From: Apostichopus japonicus
Taxonomy: Eukaryota > Echinodermata > Holothuroidea > Aspidochirotida > Stichopodidae
Reading direction: 5' to 3'
DNA: 64,000 bases
NCBI RefSeq assembly: GCF_037975245.1
Contig: NC_092572.1
Location: 30,601,989 to 30,665,988, forward strand
In this document: positions 9,591-22,209 of the stretch, piece after piece
Position numbering within the stretch: position 1 is the first letter of the stretch
How the letters are laid out: each line of letters opens with the position of its first letter
Translations under genes and position numbers: made by a program
The notes under the pieces: generated by a model
Told to the model about the DNA's origin: nothing
Databases searched by the model: none
Seen by the model: only the letters and a program-made list of their open reading frames with translations

Positions 9591-12500
9591 GTCAAAGGTC
9601 ATTTGGGGTCACCGGGGGTCAAATTTTGAAAAATCTCGTAAACACGATATCTCAGGTGGGTAATGTCCGACCAACTTCGGAATTGGTCTGCCGGAGAACC
9701 GCTTACCCTTTTTTTCGAGGCAGGTCAAAGGTCATTTGGGGTCACCGGGGGTCAATTTTGAAGAATCTCGTAAACACGATATCTCAGGTGGGTAATGTCC
9801 GACCAACATCGGAAATGGTCTGCCGGAGTACCGCTTACCCTTTTTTTCGATGCAGGTCAAAGGTCATTTGGGGTCACCGGGTGTCAAATTTTAAAAAATC
9901 TCGTAAACACGATATCTCAGGTGGGTAATCGCCGACCAACATCGGAAATGGTCTGCCGGAGAAAAGCTTACCCTTTTTTTTCGATGCAGGTCAAAGGTCA
10001 TTTGGGGTCACCTGGGGTCAATTTTGAAGAATCTCGTAAACACGATATCTCAGGTGGGTAATGTCGGACCAACATCATATTTGGTCTGCCGGAGTACCGC
10101 TTACCCTTTTTTCGATGCAGGTCAAAAGTTATTTGGGGTCACAGGGGGTCAATTTTGAAAAATCTCGTAAACACTATATCTCAGGTGGGTAATGTCGAAC
10201 CAACTTCATATTTGGTCTGCCGGAGTATCGCTTACCCTTTTTTCGATGCAGGTCAAAGGTCATTTGGGGTCACAGGGTGTCAAATTTTAAAAAAATCTCG
10301 TAAACACGATATCTCAGGTGGGTAATGTCGGACCAACTTCATATTTGGTCTGCCGAAGTATCGCTTACCCTTTTTTTCGATGCAGGTCAAAGGTCATTTG
10401 GGGTCACCGGGGGTCAAATTTTGAAAAATCTCGTAAACACGATATCTCAGGTGGGTAATGTCCGACCAATATTTGGTCTTCCGGAGTACCGCTTACCCTT
10501 TTTTTCGATGCAGGTCAAAGGTCATTTGGGGTCACCGGGGGTAAATTTTGAAAAATCTCGTAAACACGATATCTCAGGTGGGTAATGTCCGACCAACATC
10601 ATATTTGGTCTGCCGGAGAATAGCTTACCCTTTTTTTCGATGCATGTCAAAGGTCATTTGGGGTCACCGGGGGTCAAATTTTAAAAAATCTCGTAAACAC
10701 GATATCTCAGGTGGGTAATGTCCGACCAACATCATATTTGGTCTGCCGGAGAATAGCTTACCCTTTTTTCGATGCAGGTCAAAGGTCATTTGGGGTCACC
10801 GGGGGTCAATTTTAAAAAATCTCGTAAACACGATATCTCAGGTGGGTTATGTCCGACCAACATCGGAAATGGTCTGCCGGAGAATAGCTTACCCTTTTTT
10901 CGATGCAGGTCAAAGGTCATTTGGGGTCACCGGGGGTCAAATTTTAAAAAATCTCGTAAACACGATATCTCAGGTGGGTAATGTCGAACCAACTTCGGAA
11001 TTGGTCTGCCGGAGTACCGCTTACCCTTTTTTCGATGCAGGTCAAAGGTCATTTGGGGTCACCGGGGGTCAAATTTTAAAAAATCTCGTAAACACGATAT
11101 CTCAGGTGGGTTATGTCGGACCAACTTCATATTTGGTCTGCCGGAGTACCGCTTACCCTTTTTTCGATGCAGGTCAAAGGTCATTTGGGGTCACCGGGGG
11201 TCAAATTTTAAAAAATCTCGTAAACACGATATCTCAGATGGGTAATGTCGGACCAACATCATATTTGGTCTTCCGGAGTATCGCCTACCCTTTTTTTCGA
11301 TGCAGGTCAAAGGTCATTTGGGGTCACCGGGGGTCAAATTTTAAAAAATCTCGTAAACACGATATCTCAGGTTGGTAATGTCGGACCAACATCATATTTG
11401 GTCTGCCGGAGAATAGCTTACCCTTTTTTTCGATGCAGGTCAAAGGTCATTTGGGGTCACCGGGGGTAAATTTTGAAAAATCTCGTAAACACGATATCTC
11501 AGGTGGGTAATGTCCGACCAACATCATATTTGGTCTGCCGGAGAATAGCTTACCCTTTTTTTCGATGCAGGTCAAAGGTCATTTGGGGTCACCGGGGGTC
11601 AAATTTTAAAAAATCTCGTAAACACGATATCTCAGGTGGGTAATGTCGGACCAACATCGGAAATGGTCTGCCGGAGTACCGCTTACCCTTTTTTCGATGC
11701 AGGTCAAAGGTCATTTGGGATCACCGGGGGTCAAATTTTGAAAAATCTCGTAAGCACGATATCTCAGGTGGGTAATGTCGAACCAACTTCATATTTGGTC
11801 GGCCGGATTACCGCCAACCCTTTTTTTCGATGCAGGTCAAAGGTTATTTGGGGTCACCGGGGAAAACCGGGGGTCAAATTTTAAAAAATCACGTAAACAC
11901 GATATCTCAGGTGGGTAATGTCGGACCAACATCGGAAATGGTCTGCCGGAGAATCGCTTACCCTTTTTTTCGATGCAGGTCAAATGTCATTTGGGGTCAC
12001 CGGGGGTCAAATTTTGAAAAATCTCGTAAACACGATATCTCAGGTGGGTAATGTCCGACCAATATTTGGTCTTCCGGAGTACCGCTTACCCTTTTTTTCG
12101 ATGCATGTCAAAGGTCATTTGGGGTCACCGGGGGTCAAATTTTGAAAAATCTCGTAAACACGATATCTCAGGTGGGTAATGTCCGACCAACATCATATTT
12201 GGTTTGCCGGAGAATAGCTTACCCTTTTTTTCGATGCAGGTCAAAGGTCATTTGGGGTCACCGGGGGTCAAATTTGAAGAATCTCGTTAACACGATATCT
12301 CAGGTGGGTACTGTCCGACCAACATCGGAAATGGTCTGCCGGAGAATCGCTTACCCTTTTTTTTCGATGCAGGTCAAAGGTCATTTGGGGTCACCGGGGG
12401 TCAAATTTTGAAAAATCTCGTAAACACGATATCTCAGGTGGGTAATGTCGGACCAACATCATATTTGGTCTGCCGGAGTACCGCTTACCCTTTTTTCGAT

Positions 12501-12667
12501 GCAGGTCAAAGGTCATTTGGGGTCACCGGGGGTCAATTTTGAAAAATCTCGTAAACTCGATATCTCAGGTGGGTAATGTCGGACCAACATCATATTTGGT
12601 CTGCCGGAGTACCGCTTACCCTTTTTTCGATGCAGGTCAAAGGTCATTTGGGGTCACCGGGGGTCAA

Positions 12668-12770
12668 ATCGTAGAAAATCTCCAAAACGCGATATCTCAG
12701 GTGGGTAATGTCGGACCAACTCCGTGTGTGGTCCGCCGGAGTCCCGCTGACCCTTCGTTTTCGATCCAGG
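12668..12770. repeat. Subtype B monomer (B2), singlet in HOR copy 2
   Basis: Counterpart of 7888, with GGTAATGTCGG in place of the private GGTAATTTCGG. Confidence 0.85.
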
Positions 12771-14267
12771 TCAAAGGTCATTTGGGGTCACCGGGTGTCA
12801 AATTTTGAAAAATCTCGTAAACACGATATCTCAGGTGGGTAATGTCCGACCAACTTCGGAATTGGTCTGCCGGAGAACCGCCTACCCTTTTTTTCGATGC
12901 AGGTCAAACGTCATTTGGGGTCACCGGGGGTCAATTTTGAAGAATCTCGTAAACACGATATCTCAGGTGGGTAATGTCCGACCAACATCATATTTGGTCT
13001 GCCGGAGTACCGCTTACCCTTTTTTTCGATGCAGGTCAAAGGTCATTTGGGGTCACCGGGGGTCAAATTTTAAAAAATCTCGTAAACACGATATCTCAGG
13101 TGGGTAATGTCGGACCAACATCGGAAATGGTCTGCCGGAGTACCGCTTAATCTTTTTTCGATGCAGGTCAAAGGTCATTTGGGGTCACCGGGGGTCAAAT
13201 TTTGAAAAATCTCGTAAGCACGATATCTCAGGTGGGTAATGTCGAACCAACTTCATATTTGGTCGGCCGGATAACCGCCTACCCTTTTTTTCGATGCAGG
13301 TCAAAGGTTATTTGGGGTCACCGGGGATAACCGGGGGTCAAATTTTAAAAAATCACGTAAACACGATATCTCAGGTGGGTAATGTCCGACCAACATCGGA
13401 AATGGTCTGCCGGAGAATCGCTTACCCTTTTTTTTTCGATGGAGGTCAAAGGTCATTTGGGGTCACCGGGGGTCAAATTTTGAAAAATCTCGCAAACACT
13501 ATATCTCAGGTGGGTAATGTCGGACCAACATCATATTTGGTCTGCCGGAGTACCGCTTACCCTTTTTTTCGATGCAGGTCAAAGGTCATTTGGGGTCACC
13601 GGGGGTCAAATTTTAAAAAATCTCGTAAACACGATATCTCAGGTGGGTAATGTCCGACCAACATCGGAAATGGTCTGCCGGAGAATCGCTTACCCATTTT
13701 TTTCGATACAGGTCAAAGGTCATTTGGGGTCACCGGGGGTCAAATTTTGAAAAATCTCGTAAACACGATATCTCAGGTGGGTAATGTCGAACCAACTTCA
13801 TATTTGGTCTGCCGGAGTACCGCTTACCCTTTTTTCGATGCAGGTCAAAGGTCATTTGGGGTCACCTGGGTCAAATTTTAAAAAATCTCGTAAACACGAT
13901 ATCTCAGGTGGGTAATGTCGGACCAACTTCATATTTGGTCTGCCGGAGTATCGCTTACCCTTTTTTCGATGCAGGTCAAAGGTCATTTGGGGTCACAGGG
14001 TGTCAAATTTTAAAAAATCTCGTAAACACGATATCTCAGGTGGGTAATGTCGGACCAACTTCATATTTGGTCTGCCGAAGTATCGCTTACCCTTTTTTTC
14101 GATGCAGGTCAAAGGTCATTTGGGGTCACCGGGGGTCAAATTTTGAAAAATCTCGTAAACACGATATCTCAGGTGGGTAATGTCCGACCAATATTTGGTC
14201 TTCCGGAGTACCGCTTACCCTTTTTTTCGATGCAGGTCAAAGGTCATTTTGGGTCACCGGGGGTCAA

Positions 14268-14370
14268 ATCGTAGAAAATCTCCAAAACGCGATATCTCAG
14301 GTGGGTAATGTCGGACCAACTCCGTGTGTGGTCCGCCGGAGTCCCGCTGACCCTTCGTTTTCGATCCAGG
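14268..14370. repeat. Subtype B monomer (B2), singlet in HOR copy 2
   Basis: Counterpart of 9489. Confidence 0.85.
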
Positions 14371-16747
14371 TCAAAGGTCATTTGGGGTCACCGGGGGTCA
14401 AATTTTGAAAAATCTCGTAAACACGATATCTCAGGTGGGTAATGTCCGACCAACTTCGGAATTGGTCTGCCGGAGAACCGCTTACCCTTTTTTTCGAGGC
14501 AGGTCAAAGGTCATTTGGGGTCACCGGGGGTCAATTTTGAAGAATCTCGTAAACACGATATCTCAGGTGGGTAATGTCCGACCAACATCGGAAATGGTCT
14601 GCCGGAGTACCGCTTACCCTTTTTTTCGATGCAGGTCAAAGGTCATTTGGGGTCACCGGGTGTCAAATTTTAAAAAATCTCGTAAACACGATATCTCAGG
14701 TGGGTAATCGCCGACCAACATCGGAAATGGTCTGCCGGAGAAAAGCTTACCCTTTTTTTTCGATGCAGGTCAAAGGTCATTTGGGGTCACCTGGGGTCAA
14801 TTTTGAAGAATCTCGTAAACACGATATCTCAGGTGGGTAATGTCGGACCAACATCATATTTGGTCTGCCGGAGTACCGCTTACCCTTTTTTCGATGCAGG
14901 TCAAAAGTTATTTGGGGTCACAGGGGGTCAATTTTGAAAAATCTCGTAAACACTATATCTCAGGTGGGTAATGTCGAACCAACTTCATATTTGGTCTGCC
15001 GGAGTATCGCTTACCCTTTTTTCGATGCAGGTCAAAGGTCATTTGGGGTCACAGGGTGTCAAATTTTAAAAAAATCTCGTAAACACGATATCTCAGGTGG
15101 GTAATGTCGGACCAACTTCATATTTGGTCTGCCGAAGTATCGCTTACCCTTTTTTTCGATGCAGGTCAAAGGTCATTTGGGGTCACCGGGGGTCAAATTT
15201 TGAAAAATCTCGTAAACACGATATCTCAGGTGGGTAATGTCCGACCAATATTTGGTCTTCCGGAGTACCGCTTACCCTTTTTTTCGATGCAGGTCAAAGG
15301 TCATTTGGGGTCACCGGGGGTAAATTTTGAAAAATCTCGTAAACACGATATCTCAGGTGGGTAATGTCCGACCAACATCATATTTGGTCTGCCGGAGAAT
15401 AGCTTACCCTTTTTTTCGATGCATGTCAAAGGTCATTTGGGGTCACCGGGGGTCAAATTTTAAAAAATCTCGTAAACACGATATCTCAGGTGGGTAATGT
15501 CCGACCAACATCATATTTGGTCTGCCGGAGAATAGCTTACCCTTTTTTCGATGCAGGTCAAAGGTCATTTGGGGTCACCGGGGGTCAATTTTAAAAAATC
15601 TCGTAAACACGATATCTCAGGTGGGTTATGTCCGACCAACATCGGAAATGGTCTGCCGGAGAATAGCTTACCCTTTTTTCGATGCAGGTCAAAGGTCATT
15701 TGGGGTCACCGGGGGTCAAATTTTAAAAAATCTCGTAAACACGATATCTCAGGTGGGTAATGTCGAACCAACTTCGGAATTGGTCTGCCGGAGTACCGCT
15801 TACCCTTTTTTCGATGCAGGTCAAAGGTCATTTGGGGTCACCGGGGGTCAAATTTTAAAAAATCTCGTAAACACGATATCTCAGGTGGGTTATGTCGGAC
15901 CAACTTCATATTTGGTCTGCCGGAGTACCGCTTACCCTTTTTTCGATGCAGGTCAAAGGTCATTTGGGGTCACCGGGGGTCAAATTTTAAAAAATCTCGT
16001 AAACACGATATCTCAGATGGGTAATGTCGGACCAACATCATATTTGGTCTTCCGGAGTATCGCCTACCCTTTTTTTCGATGCAGGTCAAAGGTCATTTGG
16101 GGTCACCGGGGGTCAAATTTTAAAAAATCTCGTAAACACGATATCTCAGGTTGGTAATGTCGGACCAACATCATATTTGGTCTGCCGGAGAATAGCTTAC
16201 CCTTTTTTTCGATGCAGGTCAAAGGTCATTTGGGGTCACCGGGGGTAAATTTTGAAAAATCTCGTAAACACGATATCTCAGGTGGGTAATGTCCGACCAA
16301 CATCATATTTGGTCTGCCGGAGAATAGCTTACCCTTTTTTTCGATGCAGGTCAAAGGTCATTTGGGGTCACCGGGGGTCAAATTTTAAAAAATCTCGTAA
16401 ACACGATATCTCAGGTGGGTAATGTCGGACCAACATCGGAAATGGTCTGCCGGAGTACCGCTTACCCTTTTTTCGATGCAGGTCAAAGGTCATTTGGGAT
16501 CACCGGGGGTCAAATTTTGAAAAATCTCGTAAGCACGATATCTCAGGTGGGTAATGTCGAACCAACTTCATATTTGGTCGGCCGGATTACCGCCAACCCT
16601 TTTTTTCGATGCAGGTCAAAGGTTATTTGGGGTCACCGGGGAAAACCGGGGGTCAAATTTTAAAAAATCACGTAAACACGATATCTCAGGTGGGTAATGT
16701 CGGACCAACATCGGAAATGGTCTGCCGGAGAATCGCTTACCCTTTTT

Positions 16748-18090
16748 TCGATGCAGGTCAAAGGTCATTTGGGGTCACCGGGGGTCAAATTTGAAGAATC
16801 TCGTTAACACGATATCTCAGGTGGGTACTGTCCGACCAACATCGGAAATGGTCTGCCGGAGAATCGCTTACCCTTTTTTTTCTATGCAGGTCAAAGGTCA
16901 TTTGGGGTCACCGGGGGTCAAATTTTGAAAAATCTCGTAAACACGATATCTCTGGTGGGTAATGTCCGACCAATATTTGGTCTTCCGGAGTACCGCTTAC
17001 CCTTTTTTTCGATGCAGGTCAAAGGTCATTTGGGGTCACCGGGGGTCAAATTTTGAAAAATCTCGTAAACACGATATCTCAGGTGGGTAATGTCGGACCA
17101 ACATCATATTTGGTCTGCCGGAGAATAGCTTACCCTTTTTTTCGATGCAGGTCAAAGGTCATTTGGGGTCACCGGGGGTAAATTTTGAAAAATCTCGTAA
17201 ACACGATATCTCAGGTGGGTAATGTCCGACCAACATCATATTTGGTCTGCCGGAGTACCGCTTACCCTTTTTTCGATGCAGGTCAAAGGTCATTTGGGGT
17301 CACCGGGGGTCAAATTTTGAAAAATCTCGTAAACACGATATCTCAGGTGGGTAATGTCGGACCAACATCATATTTGGTCTGCCGGAGAATGGCTTACCCT
17401 TTTTTTCGACGCAGGTCAAAGGTCATTTGGGGTCACCGGGGGTCAAATTTTAAAAAATCTCGTAAACACGATATCTCAGGTGGGTAATGTCGGACCAACA
17501 TCGGAAATGGTCTGCCGGAGTACCGCTTACCCTTTTTTCGATGCAGGTCAAAGGTCATTTGGGATCACCGGGGGTCAAATTTTGAAAAATCTCGTAAGCA
17601 CGATATCTCAGGTGGGTAATGTCGAACCAACTTCATATTTGGTCGGCCGGATTACCGCCTACCCTTTTTTTCGATGCAGGTCAAAGGTTATTTGGGGTCA
17701 CCGGGGATAACCGGGGGTCAAATTTTAAAAAATCACGTAAACACGATATCTCAGGTGGGTAATGTCCGACCAACATCGGAAATGGTCTGCCGGAGAATCG
17801 CTTACCCTTTTTTTTTCGATGGAGGTCAAAGGTCATTTGGGGTCACCGGGGGTCAAATTTTGAAAAATCTCGCAAACACTATATCTCAGGTGGGTAATGT
17901 CGGACCAACATCATATTTGGTCTGCCGGAGTACCGCTTACCCTTTTTTTCGATGCAGGTCAAAGGTCATTTGGGATCACCGGGGGTCAAATTTTAAAAAA
18001 TCTCGTAAACACGATATCTCAGGTGGGTGATGTCCGACCAACATCGGAAATGGTCTGCCGGAGTACCGCTTACCCTTTTTTTCGATGCAG
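16748..18090. repeat. Mosaic of 4779 bp HOR fragments
   Basis: The order of markers jumps. The GTTAACACG/GTACTGTCC monomer near 16,800 matches about 12,290. Monomers near 17,490-17,660 match the GGGATCACC, GTAAGCACG and GGTCGGCCGGATTACC series of 11.6-11.8 kb. Then 17,674-18,030 matches 13,294-13,650. This is a third, internally deleted version of the HOR. GGATGG-type and GACGCAGG variants near 17,390-17,410 are private to it. Confidence 0.75.
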
Positions 18091-21000
18091 GTCAAAGGTC
18101 ATTTGGGGTCACCTGGGGTCAATTTTGAAGAATCTCGTAAACACGATATCTCAGGTGGGTAATGTCGGACCAACATCATATTTGGTCTGCCGGAGTACCG
18201 CTTACCCTTTTTTCGATGCAGGTCAAAGGTCATTTGGGGTCACCGGGGGTCAATTTTGAAAAATCTCGTAAACACTATATCTCAGGTGGGTAATGTCGAA
18301 CCAACTTCATATTTGGTCTGCCGGAGTACCGCTTACCCTTTTTTTTCGATGCAGGTCAAAGGTCATTTGGGGTCACCGGGGGTCAAATTTTAAAAAATCT
18401 CGTAAACACGATATCTCAGATGGGTAATGTCGGACCAACATCATATTTGGTCTTCCGGAGTATCGCCTACCCTTTTTTTCGATGCAGGTCAAAGGTCATT
18501 TGGGGTCACCGGGGGTCAAATTTTGAAAAATCTCGTAAGCTCGATATCTCAGATGGGTAATGTCGGACCAACATCATATTTGGTCTGCCGGAGTACCGCT
18601 TACCCTTTTTTCGATGAAGGTCAAAGGTCATTTGGGGTCACCGGGGGTCAAATTTTGAAAAATCTCGTAAACACGATATCTCAGGTGGGTAATGTCGGAC
18701 CAACGTCATATTTGGTCTTCCGGAGTATCGCTTACCCTTTTTTTCGTTGCAGGTCAGGGTCATTTGGGGTCATTTGGGGTCACCGGGGGTCAAATTTTGA
18801 AAAATCTCGTAAACACGATATCTCAGGGGGTAATGTCGGACCAACATCGGAATTGGTCTGCCGGAGTACCGCTTACCCTTTTTTTCGATGCAGGTCAAAG
18901 GTCATTTGGGGTCACCGGGGTCAAATTTTAAAAAATCTCGTAATCACGATATCTCAGGTGGGTAATGTCGGACCAACTTCGGAATTGGTCTGCCGGAGTA
19001 CCGCTTACCCTTTTTTCGATGCAGGTCAAAGGTCATTTGGGGTCACCGGGGTCAAATTTTAAAAAATCTCGTAAACACGATATCTCAGGTGGGTAATGTC
19101 GGACCAACATCATATTTGGTCTGCCGGAGTACCGCTTACCCTTTTTTCGATGCAGGTCAAAGGTCATTTGGGAACACCGTGGGTCACCGGGGGTCAAATT
19201 TTAAAGAATCTCGTAAACACGATATCTCAGGTGGGTGATGTCGGACCAACATCATATTTGGTCTGCCGGAGTATCGCTTACCCTTTTTTTCGTTGCAGGT
19301 CAAAGATCATTTTGGGGTCACCATGGGTCAAATTTTAAAAAATCTCCAAAACGCGATATCTCAGGTGGGTAATGTCGGACCAACTCCGTGTTTGGTCCGC
19401 CGGAGTCCCGCTGACCCTTCGTTTTCGATCCAGGTGAAAGGTCATTTGGGGTCACCGGGGGTCAAATTTTGAAAAATCTCGTAAACACGATATCTCAGGT
19501 GGGTAATGTCGAACCAACTTCGTATTTGGTCTGCCGGAGTACCGCTTACCCTTTTTTCGATGCAGATCAAAGGTCATTTGGGGTCACCGGGGTCAAATTT
19601 TAAAAAATCTCGTAAACACGATATCTCAGGTGGGTAATGTCGGACCAACTTCATATTTGGTCTGCCGGAGTATCGCTTACCCTTTTTTCGATGCAGGTCA
19701 AAGGTCATTTGGGGTCACAGGGTGTCAAATTTTAAAAAATCTCGTAAACACGATATCTCAGGTGGGTAATGTCGGACCAACTTCATATTTGGTCTGCCGA
19801 AGTATCGCTTACCCTTTTTTTCGATGCAGGTCAAAGGTCATTTGGGGTCACCGGGGGTCAAATTTTGAAAAATCTCGTAAACACGATATCTCAGGTGGGT
19901 AATGTCCGACCAATATTTGGTCTTCCGGAGTACCGCTTACCCTTTTTTTCGATGCAGGTCAAAGGTCATTTGGGGGTCACCGGGTGTCAAATTTTGAAAA
20001 ATCTCGTAAACACGATATCTCAGGTGGGTAATGTCCGACCAACTTCGGAATTGGTCTGCCGGAGAACCGCTTACCCTTTTTTTCGAGGCAGGTCAAAGGT
20101 CATTTGGGGTCACCGGGGGTCAATTTTGAAGAATCTCGTAAACACGATATCTCAGGTGGGTAATGTCCGACCAACATCGGAAATGGTCTGCCGGAGTACC
20201 GCTTACCCTTTTTTTCGATGCAGGTCAAAGGTCATTTGGGGTCACCGGGGGTCAAATTTTAAAAAATCTCGTAAACACGATATCTCAGGTGGGAAATCGC
20301 CGACCAACATCGGAAATGGTCTGCCGGAGAAAAGCTTACCCTTTTTTTTCGATGCAGGTCAAAGGTCATTTGGGGTCACCTGGGGTCAATTTTGAAGAAT
20401 CTCGTAAACACGATATCTCAGGTGGGTAATTTCGGACCAACATCATATTTGGTCTGCCGGAGTACCGCTTACCCTTTTTTCGATGCAGGTCAAAAGTCAT
20501 TTGGGGTCACCGGGGGTCAATTTTGAAAAATCTCGTAAACACTATATCTCAGGTGGGTAATGTCGAACCAACTTCATATTTGGTCTGCCGGAGTATCGCT
20601 TACCCTTTTTTCGATGCAGGTCAAAGGTCATTTGGGGTCACAGGGTGTCAAATTTTAAAAAATCTCGTAAACACGATATCTCAGGTGGGTAATGTCGGAC
20701 CAACTTCATATTTGGTCTGCCGAAGTATCGCTTACCCTTTTTTTCGATGCAGGTCAAAGGTCATTTGGGGTCACCGGGGGTCAAATTTTGAAAAATCTCG
20801 TAAACACGATATCTCAGGTGGGTAATGTCCGACCAATATTTGGTCTTCCGGAGTACCGCTTACCCTTTTTTTCGATGCAGGTCAAAGGTCATTTGGGGTC
20901 ACCGGGGGTAAATTTTGAAAAATCTCGTAAACACGATATCTCAGGTGGGTAATGTCCGACCAACATCATATTTGGTCTGCCGGAGAACAGCTTACCCTTT

Positions 21001-22209
21001 TTTTCGATGCATGTCAAAGGTCATTTGTGGTCACCGGGTGTCAAATTTTAAAAAATCTCGTAAACACGATATCTCAGGTGGGTAATGTCCGACCAACGTC
21101 ATATTTGGTCTGCCGGAGAATAGCTTACCCTTTTTTCGATGCAGGTCAAAGGTCATTTGGGGTCACCGGGGGTCAATTTTAAAAAATCTCGTAAACACGA
21201 TATCTCAGGTGGGTAATGTCCGACCAACATCGGAAATGGTCTGCCGGAGAATAGCTTACCCTTTTTTCGATGCAGGTCAAAGGTCATTTGGGGTCACCGG
21301 GGGTCAAATTTTAAAAAATCTCGTAAACACGATATCTCAGGTGGGTAATGTCGGACCAACATCATATTTGGTCTGCCGGAGTACCGCTTACCCTTTTTTT
21401 CGATACAGGTCAAAGGTCATTTGGGGTCATCGGGAGTCAAATTTTAAAAAATCTCGTAAACACGATATCTCAGGTGGGTAATGTCGAACCAACTTCATAT
21501 TTGGTCTGCCGGACTACCGCTTACCCTTTTTTCGATGCAGGTCAAAGGTCATTTGGGGTCACCGGGGGTCAAATTTTAAAAAATCTCGTAAACACGATAT
21601 CTCAGGTGGGTAATGTCGGACCAACATCATATTTGGTCTTCCGGAGTATCGCCTACCCTTTTTTTCGATGCAGGTCAAAGGTCATTTGGGGTCACCGGGG
21701 GTCAAATTTTGAAAAATCTCGTAAACTCGATATCTCAGATGGGTAATGTCGGACCAACATCATATTTGGTCTGCCGGAGTACCGCTTACCCTTTTTTCGA
21801 TGCAGGTCAAAGGTCATTTGGGGTCACCGGGGGTCAAATTTTAAAAAATCTCGTAAACACGATATCTCAGGTGGGTAATGTCGGACCAACATCATATTTG
21901 GTCTTCCGGAGTATCGCTTACCCTTTTTTTCGTTGCAGGTCAAAGGTCATTTGGGGTCATTTGGGGTCACCGGGGGTCAAATTTTGAAAAATCTCGTAAA
22001 CACGATATCTCAGGGGGTAATGTCGGACCAACATCGGAATTGGTCTGCCGGAGTACCGCTTACCCTTTTTTCGATGCAGGTCAAAGGTCATTTCGGGTCA
22101 CCGGGGTCAAATTTGAAAAAATCTCGTAAACACGATATCTCAGGTGGGTAATGTCGGACCAACTTCGGAATTGGTCTGCCGGAGTACCGCTTACCCTTTT
22201 TTCGATGCA
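18090..22209. repeat. 4.1-4.25 kb HOR family, copy 1
   Basis: Matches the next copy at an offset of 4120 up to about 19,090 and 4252 thereafter. The 132 bp change is one extra monomer in copy 2, which carries the ACCGGTTGCCC marker. Diagnostic features are GGTCAGGGTCATTTGG near 18,752 (a damaged DR1), two CACCGGGGTC (DR3) monomers near 18,909 and 19,040, GGAACACCGTGGG near 19,171, and a single B monomer near 19,330. Confidence 0.88.
19330..19433. repeat. Hybrid A/B monomer (B1), singlet
   Basis: An A-type AAATTTTAAAAAATC start is joined to the B-type CTCCAAAACGCG and CTCCGTGTTTGG. The preceding monomer ends in CACCATGGGTC. Confidence 0.82.

Larger units (their letters stand above)
7200..11978. 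repeat. 4779 bp higher-order repeat, copy 1 (about 36 monomers)
   Basis: Every marker I checked recurs 4779 bp to the right: the 128 bp deletion monomer near 7277, B monomers near 7888 and 9489, the GGTCGGCCGG monomer near 8483, the GGGGATAACCGG variant near 8541, T8-9 tract near 8650, and the CACAGGGTGTC monomers near 9218 and 10271. 4779 divided by 36 is 132.75, consistent with a mix of 132, 133 and shorter monomers. The copies appear nearly identical. Differences seen include GATGCAGG at about 7322 against GATGCATG in copy 2. Confidence 0.9.
11979..16747. repeat. 4779 bp higher-order repeat, copy 2
   Basis: Directly adjoins copy 1 and carries the same ordered series of variant monomers, ending near 16,748 where a T6 tract and AAATTTGAAGAATCTCGTT mark a switch. 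Near identity of 4.7 kb between neighbours implies a duplication younger than most differences among monomers within one copy. Confidence 0.9.
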
